A DNA stretch of 47,697 nt, taken from positions 4,096 to 51,792 of the forward strand of contig MU602789.1 in assembly GCA_025201865.1 (NCBI GenBank), in the 5' to 3' direction. Positions 7,917 to 16,529 of the stretch are shown here, one piece after another; the stretch's first letter is position 1, and every line of letters begins with the position of its first letter. Position numbers and translations under genes: made by a program. A model generated the notes under the pieces. The model was not told where the DNA came from, did not search any database, and saw only the letters and a list, made by a program, of their open reading frames with translations. The stretch is from Ramicandelaber brevisporus (taxonomy: Eukaryota; Kickxellomycota; Ramicandelaberales; Ramicandelaberaceae).

Positions 7917-9287
7917 ATGTTTGTAGGCTTTGCGAACCAAACTGCTCGAGGCGGTGACGATGAAGGGTTTCCGACGCTGACTAGCGAGATGCAACAGGAA
8001 GTGGAGGACTCCATCTGTAAGATCTATGCGCGTCACTCTTTCCAGACGATGCTTCGCGCACCACGAACAACAGCAGCCAAAGAGCCGGCGAACCCAACTC
8101 AGGCAGACTATGATAAGTTTCAGCTCGAGAGTGTCGCATTGGATAGAGATGGCAACATCAACTATATTATGGATGCGCTGTTGAATGGATTGCCAAGGGG
8201 ATACACTGGGAATGACGGAGGCAAGCCATGGATTTACTTTTGGTCATTGGCTGCTTTACACTGCTTGGGTGTAACTACCGATGCTACGCATTCATCAACA
8301 TCAGCATCGAATAAAGAGCTGCTAACAGACGAGCTTCTTGACCGGATTGCAGCGTCAGTGTTGTACTGCCAAAACAAAGATGGCGGATTTGGAGGTGGAC
8401 CAGAGACATTGGCTCATCTAGTGACCACATATGCAGCTGTGCACGCACTGGCCATGGTTGGTACAGAGCGCGCATTGTCTGGCATCAATCGGCCTGCACT
8501 GTACAAGTGGATGATGTCGCTCAAGCAGCCAGATGGATCATTCAGAGTCCATCATGGAGGCGAGATTGACATTCGTGCATCATACTGTGTCGTTACTGTT
8601 GCATCGCTGCTCAACATGATAACTGATGAGCTAGTGCGTGGTATCGGAGACTATGTCACTCTTTGTCAAACCTACGAAGGCGGTATTGGATGCATTCCTG
8701 GAGTGGAGGCTCATGGTGGATACGCATTTTGTGCACTGGGTGCATTGGTGCTACTAGGAGAGACCGATAAGATTGAAGTGACGGCATTGTTGAGATGGGC
8801 AGCTGCGAGACAGTTTTATTTGGAAGGCGGGTTCAATGGACGGCCGAATAAACTAGTTGATGGATGCTATGCTCATTGGGTTGGTGGCTTGTTCCCCATA
8901 ATTGAAGCCGTCCTCAACAATGGCAATGCCGATGATGAGTCGCTGTATGACAAGCTATCGCTTCAAAAGTACTTGTTACTGTGCTGTCAGAAACAGCGCA
9001 AGCCCGGTGTAATGAATGGTGGAATGCGGGATAAACCTGGCAAGGGAGTCGATCTGTATCACACTTGCTACTGCTTATGCGGCTTATCAGAGAGTCAGAA
9101 TACGCTCCAAGTGAAACGAAGTGATAATGGAACGCTCAGTTGGACATTCGAACAGTCATCACAATCAACAGTTGCCGGAGTTGAGGAAAACAGACTTTTG
9201 CCTGTTCATCCAGTGCACACAATTGGTCTCGGTCATGTCACAGCCACTATCGATTATTTCAGCAAGCAGCCTCTCCAATTAGTTTGA
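7917..9287 (+). CDS. RAM1: Protein farnesyltransferase beta subunit
   Basis: The 456-residue protein has repeated alpha-alpha prenyltransferase motifs, for example QNKDGGFGGGPETLAHLVTT, QPDGSFRVHHGGEIDIRASY and YEGGIGCIPGVEAHGGYAF. The zinc site is intact: Asp and Cys in KLVDGCYAHW and His in DLYHTCYCLCGLS. The YHTCYCL form points to farnesyltransferase rather than the geranylgeranyltransferase-I beta subunit. With an alpha subunit it attaches farnesyl to CaaX proteins such as Ras and lipopeptide pheromones. The frame is open upstream to a GTG at 7887, but the first ATG is at 7917, after the TATA box. It converges with the next gene, with only 49 bp between stop codons, so the 3' ends probably overlap. 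Confidence 0.95.
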   Translation: MFVGFANQTARGGDDEGFPTLTSEMQQEVEDSICKIYARHSFQTMLRAPRTTAAKEPANPTQADYDKFQLESVALDRDGNINYIMDALLNGLPRGYTGNDGGKPWIYFWSLAALHCLGVTTDATHSSTSASNKELLTDELLDRIAASVLYCQNKDGGFGGGPETLAHLVTTYAAVHALAMVGTERALSGINRPALYKWMMSLKQPDGSFRVHHGGEIDIRASYCVVTVASLLNMITDELVRGIGDYVTLCQTYEGGIGCIPGVEAHGGYAFCALGALVLLGETDKIEVTALLRWAAARQFYLEGGFNGRPNKLVDGCYAHWVGGLFPIIEAVLNNGNADDESLYDKLSLQKYLLLCCQKQRKPGVMNGGMRDKPGKGVDLYHTCYCLCGLSESQNTLQVKRSDNGTLSWTFEQSSQSTVAGVEENRLLPVHPVHTIGLGHVTATIDYFSKQPLQLV

Positions 9288-9336
9288 TAATTAACCTTTA
9301 AATAATAACCTTTTTAGCTTTTAAACGAGCCAATGT

Positions 9337-11259
9337 TTAAGTTAAAAGATCAACAATGCCATTCAAACCAGCATCGCGCGCAATGTTAACCGGTGTTCGA
9401 CCACTTGGGTCCTTCTGTGACTTTAAAGGTGCAAGCAAAGGTCGAGGAATTCTTGCTTTGAGCAACAGTTCCAAACACACGGTACTCTTTGCAATAACGG
9501 CCAAGTGTAAACAATTGTATTGTTCAGATGATAGCCTCGATACATCAAATGAGGATCCCGAAGGAGGATCGAGAAGTAGCAAGTCAGCCAATGCACGCGA
9601 GTTTCCAGAGCGACATGCTGCCATCAGCGGTGTAAATCTCTGCACACTGTCTCTTTGACCAAGAATGTCCCTGTTTCCCGCGACGCATTTCTGAACAATG
9701 GCTGGATGAGCAGCTGTCAACAGCGGTGAGCTGGCCACCACCCACACTGGACTCTCTCCGCGAGAGTTAACATTGGAAATGGATGCAAATTCATCCAGCC
9801 ACTGGTCACGGAGTGAGGCAGCCATTTCGAGCATGCGCGGATAGAGAACGTCGGCACCATCAGGCAGCGCAATACCAATGACCGAGCAAGTTGATCGAGT
9901 GCGCGATGGAACCATTGAGCCGAGCTTGCGGCGTGACATTGCAAACACAACCGGTACATTACGCTCGGATGCCATCAAGAGTATCTCAAGAGCATTCTTG
10001 TCTACAATGTGACTTGATTCAAACCTATTTACTGCAGATTCTGCTGTTGCTGTAGTAGTTGTTGCTGTAGTAATTGTTGCTGCTGTTGTTGTAGCTGTTG
10101 CTGCTGGTGTTATTGACTCTGGAGATGGAGATGGGGGTTGGATATTAGTGGCCATGATGACGCAACGCAATTTGCCACGTCGTAAATGCTTAGTAACTTC
10201 ATTGAAACCGCTGTAGAAGCGTCGCTTGAGATTGGCCTTTTGTGGATCAATTGCCATGTATCGCTGGTGAAATCCATCGAGTGTTTGAACTAACTCACGA
10301 ACCACATTTTCTAGATCTGGAGATGTGATTTGAGTACAGTATGGCTGGATTTCGCTAGGATGGATGACAAGCGCACGTTCAAATACGAGCTGAACTTGAC
10401 GAGATACTGTGGTGGATACTGAAGTTGACTTATCTCGAGACTTTGTCACTTGGAATGGCTGAATTGAAGTATTAGAAAGATGCTGCTGCTGCTGCTGTTG
10501 TTGTTGTTGTTGCTGCTCTGATGACTCGACCGTGGGCTGTGTTGATGGTGCAGTGGCAATAACAGCTGGTGCATTATCGAAAGACTTTGACAGTGCCTTA
10601 TTGTTCTCGGCCGCTGTATCAAAGTGAACTTTGCGCTTTGTCGTCCTCTTCTTCTTCTTGGACTGTTTCTCTTCTGTCGAACCAGCTGTTTGTTCTTGAG
10701 ATGGTGCTGTCGTTGATGGCTCATTGGGCTTTTGCGCTTCACTTTGTTGGATATCATCGTGTGTAGCAGAAGCCGTCGGCGCTTTCAATGGCTTTGCATC
10801 ATACTTTGGATCGCGCTGGAATCCGCGATAGCGCACGGATGGTGCTGAAGAATCCATTGCATTTGGGGCACTGCGCACAACAGTTCTATTGTGACCTCGA
10901 TGTCCAATAACGGTCACTTGCTTACCACCACTGCCGCTGCCGCTGCCGCCACTAACATTAGCCGAGATACCCTTGCTAACCTGTCCACTCGAGCGTGCAG
11001 CAGTCTTTGTTGTTTGTGCTGTTGTTGTTGCTGTTGTTGCTGTTGCTGACGTAGCCGAAGTCGTCACATGGTTGCCTCCACCGGCAATTCTGCTTCCGGA
11101 TGCGGTCGGCAAGTCCCTCTTCTTGGCAGTTGAACTCTTCCCCACCACAAGTCTTCTTTCGATAAGAGCCGCCAACGTGTTACTGTGGCTGCTACTGTTG
11201 TTACTGCCGTTGTTGTTGTTGGCTTCTCCAAATCGTGCCATCTGTTTCGTACTCGACAT
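9337..11259 (-). CDS. SBP2-like L7Ae RNA-binding protein with C-terminal ankyrin repeats
   Basis: The 640-residue protein (from the ATG at 11259) has three parts. Residues 1 to about 285 are low-complexity: Thr/Ala and Gly/Ser runs, a KKKKRTTKRK basic patch and poly-Gln. An L7Ae/L30e-type fold spans about 315-490, with KHLRRGKLRCVIMATNIQ, NALEILLMASERNVPVVFAM and SRRKLGSMVP..CSVIGIALPDG. This arrangement resembles the kink-turn-binding domain of SECIS-binding protein 2, split by a Thr/Ala-rich insert near 380-415. Residues ~540-640 hold ankyrin repeats (RFTPLMAACRSGN, NCLHLAVIAKSTVCLELLL, GRTPVNIARDAG). A role in binding structured RNA is inferred; no SECIS function can be claimed. An alternative start is the Met at about 11241. 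It is divergent from the BAG gene across 60 bp. Confidence 0.8.
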   Translation of the reverse strand: MSSTKQMARFGEANNNNGSNNSSSHSNTLAALIERRLVVGKSSTAKKRDLPTASGSRIAGGGNHVTTSATSATATTATTTAQTTKTAARSSGQVSKGISANVSGGSGSGSGGKQVTVIGHRGHNRTVVRSAPNAMDSSAPSVRYRGFQRDPKYDAKPLKAPTASATHDDIQQSEAQKPNEPSTTAPSQEQTAGSTEEKQSKKKKRTTKRKVHFDTAAENNKALSKSFDNAPAVIATAPSTQPTVESSEQQQQQQQQQQQHLSNTSIQPFQVTKSRDKSTSVSTTVSRQVQLVFERALVIHPSEIQPYCTQITSPDLENVVRELVQTLDGFHQRYMAIDPQKANLKRRFYSGFNEVTKHLRRGKLRCVIMATNIQPPSPSPESITPAATATTTAATITTATTTTATAESAVNRFESSHIVDKNALEILLMASERNVPVVFAMSRRKLGSMVPSRTRSTCSVIGIALPDGADVLYPRMLEMAASLRDQWLDEFASISNVNSRGESPVWVVASSPLLTAAHPAIVQKCVAGNRDILGQRDSVQRFTPLMAACRSGNSRALADLLLLDPPSGSSFDVSRLSSEQYNCLHLAVIAKSTVCLELLLKARIPRPLLAPLKSQKDPSGRTPVNIARDAGLNGIVDLLT

Positions 11260-11319
11260 CTCGGCCAATTTTTTTCTGCTTTATTTTTTCTGTAACTTTT
11301 TTTCTTGCGACCACTATAC
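11260..11319. promoter_or_regulatory. 60-bp divergent promoter region
   Basis: Only 60 bases separate the ATGs of the leftward L7Ae-ankyrin gene and the rightward BAG gene. The spacer is T-rich and contains CCAAT at 11265-11269 but no clear TATA box. Such a spacer is too short for two independent promoters and leaders. Confidence 0.5.
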
Positions 11320-12300
11320 ATGAGCAACACTGGTGCGACAACTGCTGCTGTTGCAGCTCTGGCAGCCATTAGTGCTGTTACGACCCTAGGTGCCTTGGCC
11401 GCTGGGTACCTTAGGACCGACCATCAGCGGGTACAGCGTCGCAAAGAAGTTCGAGCAAAGTTGCGGGCTCTCATCACTGCGCTATCGAACATTGACAAGC
11501 GCAGAGGCAAGCTGGAACGCAAGCATGTTGAGCCTATCTTGGCCCTCGTGGATGATATCCGGAGATGCAATCAGACGCCTGAGGAGTTTGCCACTGGTGC
11601 TGCTGCTGATACTCAAGCTGGCTCGAAGCTATTGGCGGTCAATGTAGCTGAAGAAGATGATGATGGCGCTGGATCGTCGGTGACATTGGTGGCTGGCGTC
11701 AGTCATGCCAATAAAGACACTGGATTGCCAGTCTCTCCATCGTCTCCCAAGAATCACCACCACCACCACCACCATAACAGACGCCATGCTCACCACAAGC
11801 ACATTTCGTTCTCGGATAGCGACGACGAAGACCTCTCCACCGGAGAGATGCAGATGATGATGTCAAGCTCCAAGGACACGCTGGTTGGTGTCAGCTCTGT
11901 TATCAACGGCTGGAAGACTGTCGACCGCCAGCTCGCTGAAGCCTCTGAAGTTTTGCTGCGCCTCCTCGAGGATGTAGACTCTGTCCAGCTCACCACTGTT
12001 CTCACCAGCCATGGATTCCAGCCGTATGTTGACCAGTCCAAGCTCGGTCCCGTCTCAAAAGACAAGTCAGTTACAAAGTCTGCAGCCGTCTCAAATGCCG
12101 GATCAAATGATTCCGATGCCTTAGAGCCGCTTGATGAGACGATGCAGGCAATGGCCCAGAAGGTGACTGCGAAGAGGAAAAAGCTTGTGAATGCCATTCA
12201 GCTCCATCTGACTTCGGTCGATGCCGCTCGTGCTGAGCTTGAGGACTTTAGAGCAGCAATGATTGATCAGATCAACCCGGTCAGCAGTGTTGAAATCTGA
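11320..12300 (+). CDS. Membrane-anchored BAG-domain protein (Snl1-like)
   Basis: The 326-residue protein starts with an N-terminal hydrophobic segment (about 8-30, VAALAAISAVTTLGALAAGY) followed by basic residues, typical of a tail-out membrane anchor. Three helices resemble a BAG domain: LRALITALSNIDKRRGKLERK, EASEVLLRLLEDVDSVQL, and KRKKLVNAIQLHLTSVDAARA. The last matches the BAG1 helix that grips the Hsp70 ATPase domain (KRKxLVxxxQxxL). The domain is interrupted by an acidic and His-rich stretch (seven His, then HAHHKH). BAG proteins are Hsp70 nucleotide-exchange factors; yeast Snl1 has the same anchor-plus-BAG layout in the ER/nuclear envelope. The frame continues upstream to a TTG at 11305, but 11320 is the first ATG. 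Confidence 0.7.
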   Translation: MSNTGATTAAVAALAAISAVTTLGALAAGYLRTDHQRVQRRKEVRAKLRALITALSNIDKRRGKLERKHVEPILALVDDIRRCNQTPEEFATGAAADTQAGSKLLAVNVAEEDDDGAGSSVTLVAGVSHANKDTGLPVSPSSPKNHHHHHHHNRRHAHHKHISFSDSDDEDLSTGEMQMMMSSSKDTLVGVSSVINGWKTVDRQLAEASEVLLRLLEDVDSVQLTTVLTSHGFQPYVDQSKLGPVSKDKSVTKSAAVSNAGSNDSDALEPLDETMQAMAQKVTAKRKKLVNAIQLHLTSVDAARAELEDFRAAMIDQINPVSSVEI

Positions 12301-12651
12301 TTCGTCTTCCTCATCTTCTCATCTTTTCATCTTCTCACCTCGCCATCACATCCTTTTTCTTTATCCTATTTCACAATAACAAACTCCTCCATCGCTCATC
12401 ATTATTTCAATCCTCCACGATTACACACACACATCATCATCACTACATCGCCCTCAATATATTCTGATATCCTTTTTAGTAAATAACTCATTCCGCATCC
12501 ATACATTCCTTTAATATCTTTACTCACACATTCTCTCTTTCTTATAAAAATACCTCACTGTTCATTAACCCTTTTTCACTCTCATCATTCCTCGCTTTAA
12601 AATATCTCTTTTTTAATAAGAAAAACTTGGTTATTAACCATCATCAGTTGC
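12301..12651. other. Convergent 3' intergenic region
   Basis: The stretch is C/T-rich then AT-rich, between the convergent BAG and EBP2 genes. It has (CATCA)-like runs but no frame, promoter or RNA signal that I can support; it is probably the two 3' UTRs. Confidence 0.5.
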
Positions 12652-13734
12652 TTAGCGTCTGTTTTGCGCTGCCTGTCGCTTTGCTTTGCCCGGCCGTTTG
12701 TTGCCAGCACCGCCTTTACCACCCTTTCCAGAGTTCAGATACGGCGCATCCAGCGATTCACGTGTATTGCTCTTTGAGTGCCGTTTCTTTCCGCCAAATC
12801 CGTACTTTTGGTCACGCTTCTGGCGCTTGGCTGCAGATGCTGCACCACCACCACCATTGTCGCGACCACGCTTATTGTTACCACTGCCAGATGGAGTATC
12901 GGCAAATGCACTGTCAATCTCGACATCGAAATCGTTGCCATGATCATCGCCAACATCCTGACCACGACGCTTCTTCTTGAACTCCTTAATCTTCTCAAGC
13001 TCGCTGCTCTTACTCTTTTGTCTCTCCAACAGCTTCGTCTGCTGCATCTTCTTGCCAAACTTGCGCAATTCTCTCTGGCGCTTGGCTTCCTCGGATGCCT
13101 TGATTGACTGGGCCTCGTTGATCAGCGACTGGCGAACCTTGGTCATGTGAGCGTCGCTCTTGATCATCTCGGCAAAGTAGTCATCAGGGCGGGCAAATGG
13201 TGCGCCAGAATCGAGAACACGCTTGCGACCGATACGGGCTGCGGCAAGAGCCATTGTGATGAAGGCGTGCTCACGACCGAGATCATCATTGGAGTCAGCG
13301 ACTTCAGCAGGCTCGGCAGATGTGATATCGAGAGTCTCGGTCCAGTGCAAGTCGCCAGGAAGTGCAATCTCGGCGAGAAGAGTACGCATGGCACGCTCAT
13401 TGTATGAATGCTGCTTTGGGTTGTGAGCTGGCTGTGCCTCTTCATCCTCTTCGTCGTCTTCATCATCAACATCATCGGCATCGATATCATCAGATTCATC
13501 AGAGTCAGTATCGTCTTCGAGATCCTCGAGATCAGAGTCGTCCTCAACGTCGTCAAAGTCAGAATCGTCACTCTCCTCGACAACTGGCTCGCTGACCTTT
13601 GCCTTTGATTTTGGTGGTGCTGCTGCTGTTGTTGCTTGTTTCTTGGCAACTTCCTTCTTGGCTGGTGCTGGTGCTGGTGCTGGTGCAGCCTTCTTACCAG
13701 CGGCGCTGTTCTTCTTTGGAGTTGTCTTCGCCAT
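12652..13734 (-). CDS. EBP2: rRNA-processing protein Ebp2
   Basis: The 360-residue protein starts with a Lys/Ala/Pro-rich tail, then an acidic Asp/Glu/Ser tract (about 48-100). The conserved Ebp2 domain (about 105-300) contains the signature segments WTETLDIT, DDLGREHAFITMALAAARIG, FARPDDYFAEMIKSDAHM and KVRQSLI. The C-terminus is Lys/Arg/Gly-rich with QKYGFGGKKRHSKSNTRES, which is diagnostic of the family. Ebp2 (EBNA1BP2 in humans) is a nucleolar factor needed for 27S pre-rRNA processing and 60S assembly. The ATG at 13734 is the first in frame. Regions outside the domain look disordered, as usual for nucleolar proteins. Confidence 0.95.
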   Translation of the reverse strand: MAKTTPKKNSAAGKKAAPAPAPAPAKKEVAKKQATTAAAPPKSKAKVSEPVVEESDDSDFDDVEDDSDLEDLEDDTDSDESDDIDADDVDDEDDEEDEEAQPAHNPKQHSYNERAMRTLLAEIALPGDLHWTETLDITSAEPAEVADSNDDLGREHAFITMALAAARIGRKRVLDSGAPFARPDDYFAEMIKSDAHMTKVRQSLINEAQSIKASEEAKRQRELRKFGKKMQQTKLLERQKSKSSELEKIKEFKKKRRGQDVGDDHGNDFDVEIDSAFADTPSGSGNNKRGRDNGGGGAASAAKRQKRDQKYGFGGKKRHSKSNTRESLDAPYLNSGKGGKGGAGNKRPGKAKRQAAQNRR

Positions 13735-14481
13735 TGCTGATCAAGTATGTGGCTGCTGTTGTTTTTTTCTTTCTTTTTTTTTGAAAAGAGTTTTAATTGA
13801 AATCGGGTTGAGCTGAATGCAAGTTTCAACCAAAGAGTGAGCAAACAATGATCCATGCTTGAATCGAGAAAGGGAGGCATCGGCAAGCATCCTATGTACT
13901 ACTCTGTCAGATGAATAGCTGTCAGATAGCTGTCAGATGGATGGATGATCCCGTGCCGCTAGTAGCGCGATCCATGATACATTTATGCGTGCACGTGGTT
14001 AAATGCACACTGATATGCACACACCTCCACTCAGAAGGGCCGAAGAGTGTGCAAATATATCAGCCTCTCTCATTCTCTCTCTCTCTCTCTCTGCCGATGC
14101 TCTTTCGTATCAGAAAGCAGAGGAAGGAAGGAGGGAGAAGGAAAGGGGTTGTTCGTACCAGCAAGTATCGCACCCTTTTTTCCCGCCAATTCCAACATAT
14201 TACGTTATTCACTCCCTGTCGCATCATCAACAGAAGCGAAGCTGTAACTTTCTGAACAAAGCGAAGTGGACGGAGTGAGCGGACCGAGTGGGTAAGCGAG
14301 CAAACAAGTGGACAGACAGACAGACAGACAACTTGCATCATCAACCTTCCACTCCAACACCGAAAAAGAAAAACTTACTATCCACGGGAATAAACCCGAA
14401 CGCGACCGCGCGACAACGAAGAGAGTGAATCGAGCGAAGGCAAACAGACAGAGTCGAACAGACATACAGACAGAACCAGAG
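13735..14481. other. Divergent intergenic region, EBP2 / CK2 beta
   Basis: This is the shared upstream region of two divergently oriented genes. It includes a (TC)n run at 14074-14092, an AAATATAT stretch near 14053-14060, and a GACA tetranucleotide run at 14311-14330 in the presumed CK2 beta leader. The CK2 beta frame is open back to 14308 but has no ATG before 14482. Confidence 0.5.
14311..14330 (+). repeat. (GACA)n microsatellite
   Basis: Five GACA units lie in the presumed 5' leader of the CK2 beta gene. Confidence 0.85.
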
Positions 14482-16137
14482 ATGTTACCACCGATGAGGC
14501 CAGCATCCTCAGAGTCGCAAGTTGCGATGATCGCTTCAGCTTCAGCTAGCAACTCTGGAAGCACCTATAGCTCCAACAGTGTTAATAGGACACAGCAACA
14601 ACAGCAACAGCAACAACAGCAACAGCAACAGCGGAGCATTGAGCAGAACCCGACCATTTCCATGAATAGCAATAGCAATATTGTGATTGATGACAATGGA
14701 TTGATAGACTCCGATCCAAATGATCCAAACATGGTGATTGATGATGGAGATGTAGCTGATAACAACATTAATAATGAAGGCGACGATATGGATTCATTCA
14801 ATAGATTCTTTGATCCAAACAATGGAAATGAATTGTACTCAGATTATAGTGGAAGTGAGACAGGCACGGATGAGGAGGATGAGGAAGACGAGGGAGTGAC
14901 ATGGATCGAATGGTACTGCTCGCTAGCCGGACATGAATACTTTGTAGAAGTTCCCGAAGAATTCATAGATGATGAATTTAATTTGACTGGATTGAGCTCG
15001 ATGATTCCTCATTATGACAGAGCTCTTGAAATGATATTGGACATTGAGGATGAATCTGATGACAATGATGATACAATGAGTGACAATGATAACTATAACG
15101 GCGGTGGCAGAAATGATGAAATTAGTAGAATTGCGCAGTATGCAGAAATACTATATGGATTAATTCATGCGAGATATATACTAACCAAAAATGGATTGCA
15201 GCAAATGTACGATAAGTTTGTTACAGGCGAACTAGGTGAATGCCCAAGGCACTTGTGCAATCGCCAATTCACGCTCCCATTTGGTGTGTCTGATATGCCT
15301 GGCGTTGGTTCTGTAAAGCTCTATTGCCCCAACTGCATGGATGGATATGCCCCACCTTCAACCAGATTTCAGGCAGTGGATGGCGCCTATTTTGGAACAA
15401 CTTTCCCCCATTTGTTCTTATTAACATATACTAGCCAGATTCCAGACTACGAGGCTGTGTATCCAGCTGCCAATTTACTATATGATCCAAACACAGAGGT
15501 TGGCGTTTGGAGAGATGACATAACAGGCGACCCTAAGGATGTCTATGTTCCAAGAATATTTGGCTTCAGAGTAAACGAGAGCGCCTTAACTGGTCCCAGA
15601 ATGCAGTGGCTGAGAACTAAGCCGGTTATAATGGATGATGGCTTGAACATCTCGGATCTAACTGAAACAGATTCTGAAGATAACTCAGACAGTGAGGTAG
15701 ATACTGGATTGGAGGACTTTGAACGAGCAATCAACATGTTTAATCAGCGAGTAGCTGCTCAAAGACAGCAAAGCGAAAATAGACTAGAAAATAATACAAC
15801 CCAGCAGCAGCCAGATCAATCACAGCAACATTCACAACAACAGCAACAGCCAACGTCCGAGCAGCAATTGAACAAAGCGGTCAAGAGTAGCAGCACGGCA
15901 TCTGCGGCGGCAGTAGGTGATGAAGACCCAGATATTTACATTTCAGCTGAGGAGACTCAATCACAATCACCATCACATCCACAACCAATCATTACAAGGC
16001 CACAACAACAGCAACAACAGCAACAGCAACAGCAACAGCAGCAGCCTACATCACCCACCTCAGCATTCCATCATCTTTCACTAAATGACCGTGATATCAA
16101 CAAAGTTCAAATGAGATCATTGGCACCTTTACATTAA
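14482..16137 (+). CDS. Casein kinase II regulatory (beta) subunit, enlarged
   Basis: The core domain begins WIEWYCSLAGHEYFVEVPEE at residue 141. It includes the acidic loop and a zinc finger with Cys254, Cys259, Cys282 and Cys285, whose 5-23-3 spacing equals human CK2 beta. MDGYAPPSTRF and DGAYFGTTFPHL follow. CK2 beta dimers assemble the CK2 holoenzyme and select substrates. At 551 residues the protein is over twice the usual ~215. It gains a disordered N-terminus with a ~13-Gln run and Asp/Asn-rich segments, an insert of about 25 residues before VPRIFGF, and a ~170-residue C-terminal tail with further Gln runs. Gln codons mix CAA and CAG. The first ATG is 14482. Confidence 0.96.
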   Translation: MLPPMRPASSESQVAMIASASASNSGSTYSSNSVNRTQQQQQQQQQQQQQRSIEQNPTISMNSNSNIVIDDNGLIDSDPNDPNMVIDDGDVADNNINNEGDDMDSFNRFFDPNNGNELYSDYSGSETGTDEEDEEDEGVTWIEWYCSLAGHEYFVEVPEEFIDDEFNLTGLSSMIPHYDRALEMILDIEDESDDNDDTMSDNDNYNGGGRNDEISRIAQYAEILYGLIHARYILTKNGLQQMYDKFVTGELGECPRHLCNRQFTLPFGVSDMPGVGSVKLYCPNCMDGYAPPSTRFQAVDGAYFGTTFPHLFLLTYTSQIPDYEAVYPAANLLYDPNTEVGVWRDDITGDPKDVYVPRIFGFRVNESALTGPRMQWLRTKPVIMDDGLNISDLTETDSEDNSDSEVDTGLEDFERAINMFNQRVAAQRQQSENRLENNTTQQQPDQSQQHSQQQQQPTSEQQLNKAVKSSSTASAAAVGDEDPDIYISAEETQSQSPSHPQPIITRPQQQQQQQQQQQQQQPTSPTSAFHHLSLNDRDINKVQMRSLAPLH

Positions 16138-16529
16138 CTTTTAATAATGCCTTCATTCATCCATTCATTCATTCAATCGTTCATTCAATCGTTCATTACT
16201 TTTATTTTTTATGTTTATTCCTAATAGCCTTTATTTTTGTTTTGTTGATAATCCTTCTGAACTGATTGGATATAAGTCGAAAGTGACCACGCGGTTAGAA
16301 AGAGACTGCTATCGAATCGGACGATGCAAGATGTGACATACTGCCACTTTGCTGACACATCGTTCCAGAGTGCATGTATCAGCCTGCTATGCTTTGTCGG
16401 TCGGTCGGCTGGTCAGTCTGTTGGTGGCATGTTGGTGTTACTCTCGCCTTCTCGCACACACACGCACACACACACGCACTCTCTCTCACTGCCAACTGAT
16501 ACCTTTTGATAATCTTTACAAGCAACAAG
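16138..16529. other. Intergenic, upstream of asparaginase
   Basis: It starts with ATTC/ATCG-type short repeats (16154-16197) in the CK2 beta 3' flank. It ends in a (CA)n/(TC)n-rich leader (16456-16490) before the asparaginase ATG. No gene is supported. Confidence 0.5.
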
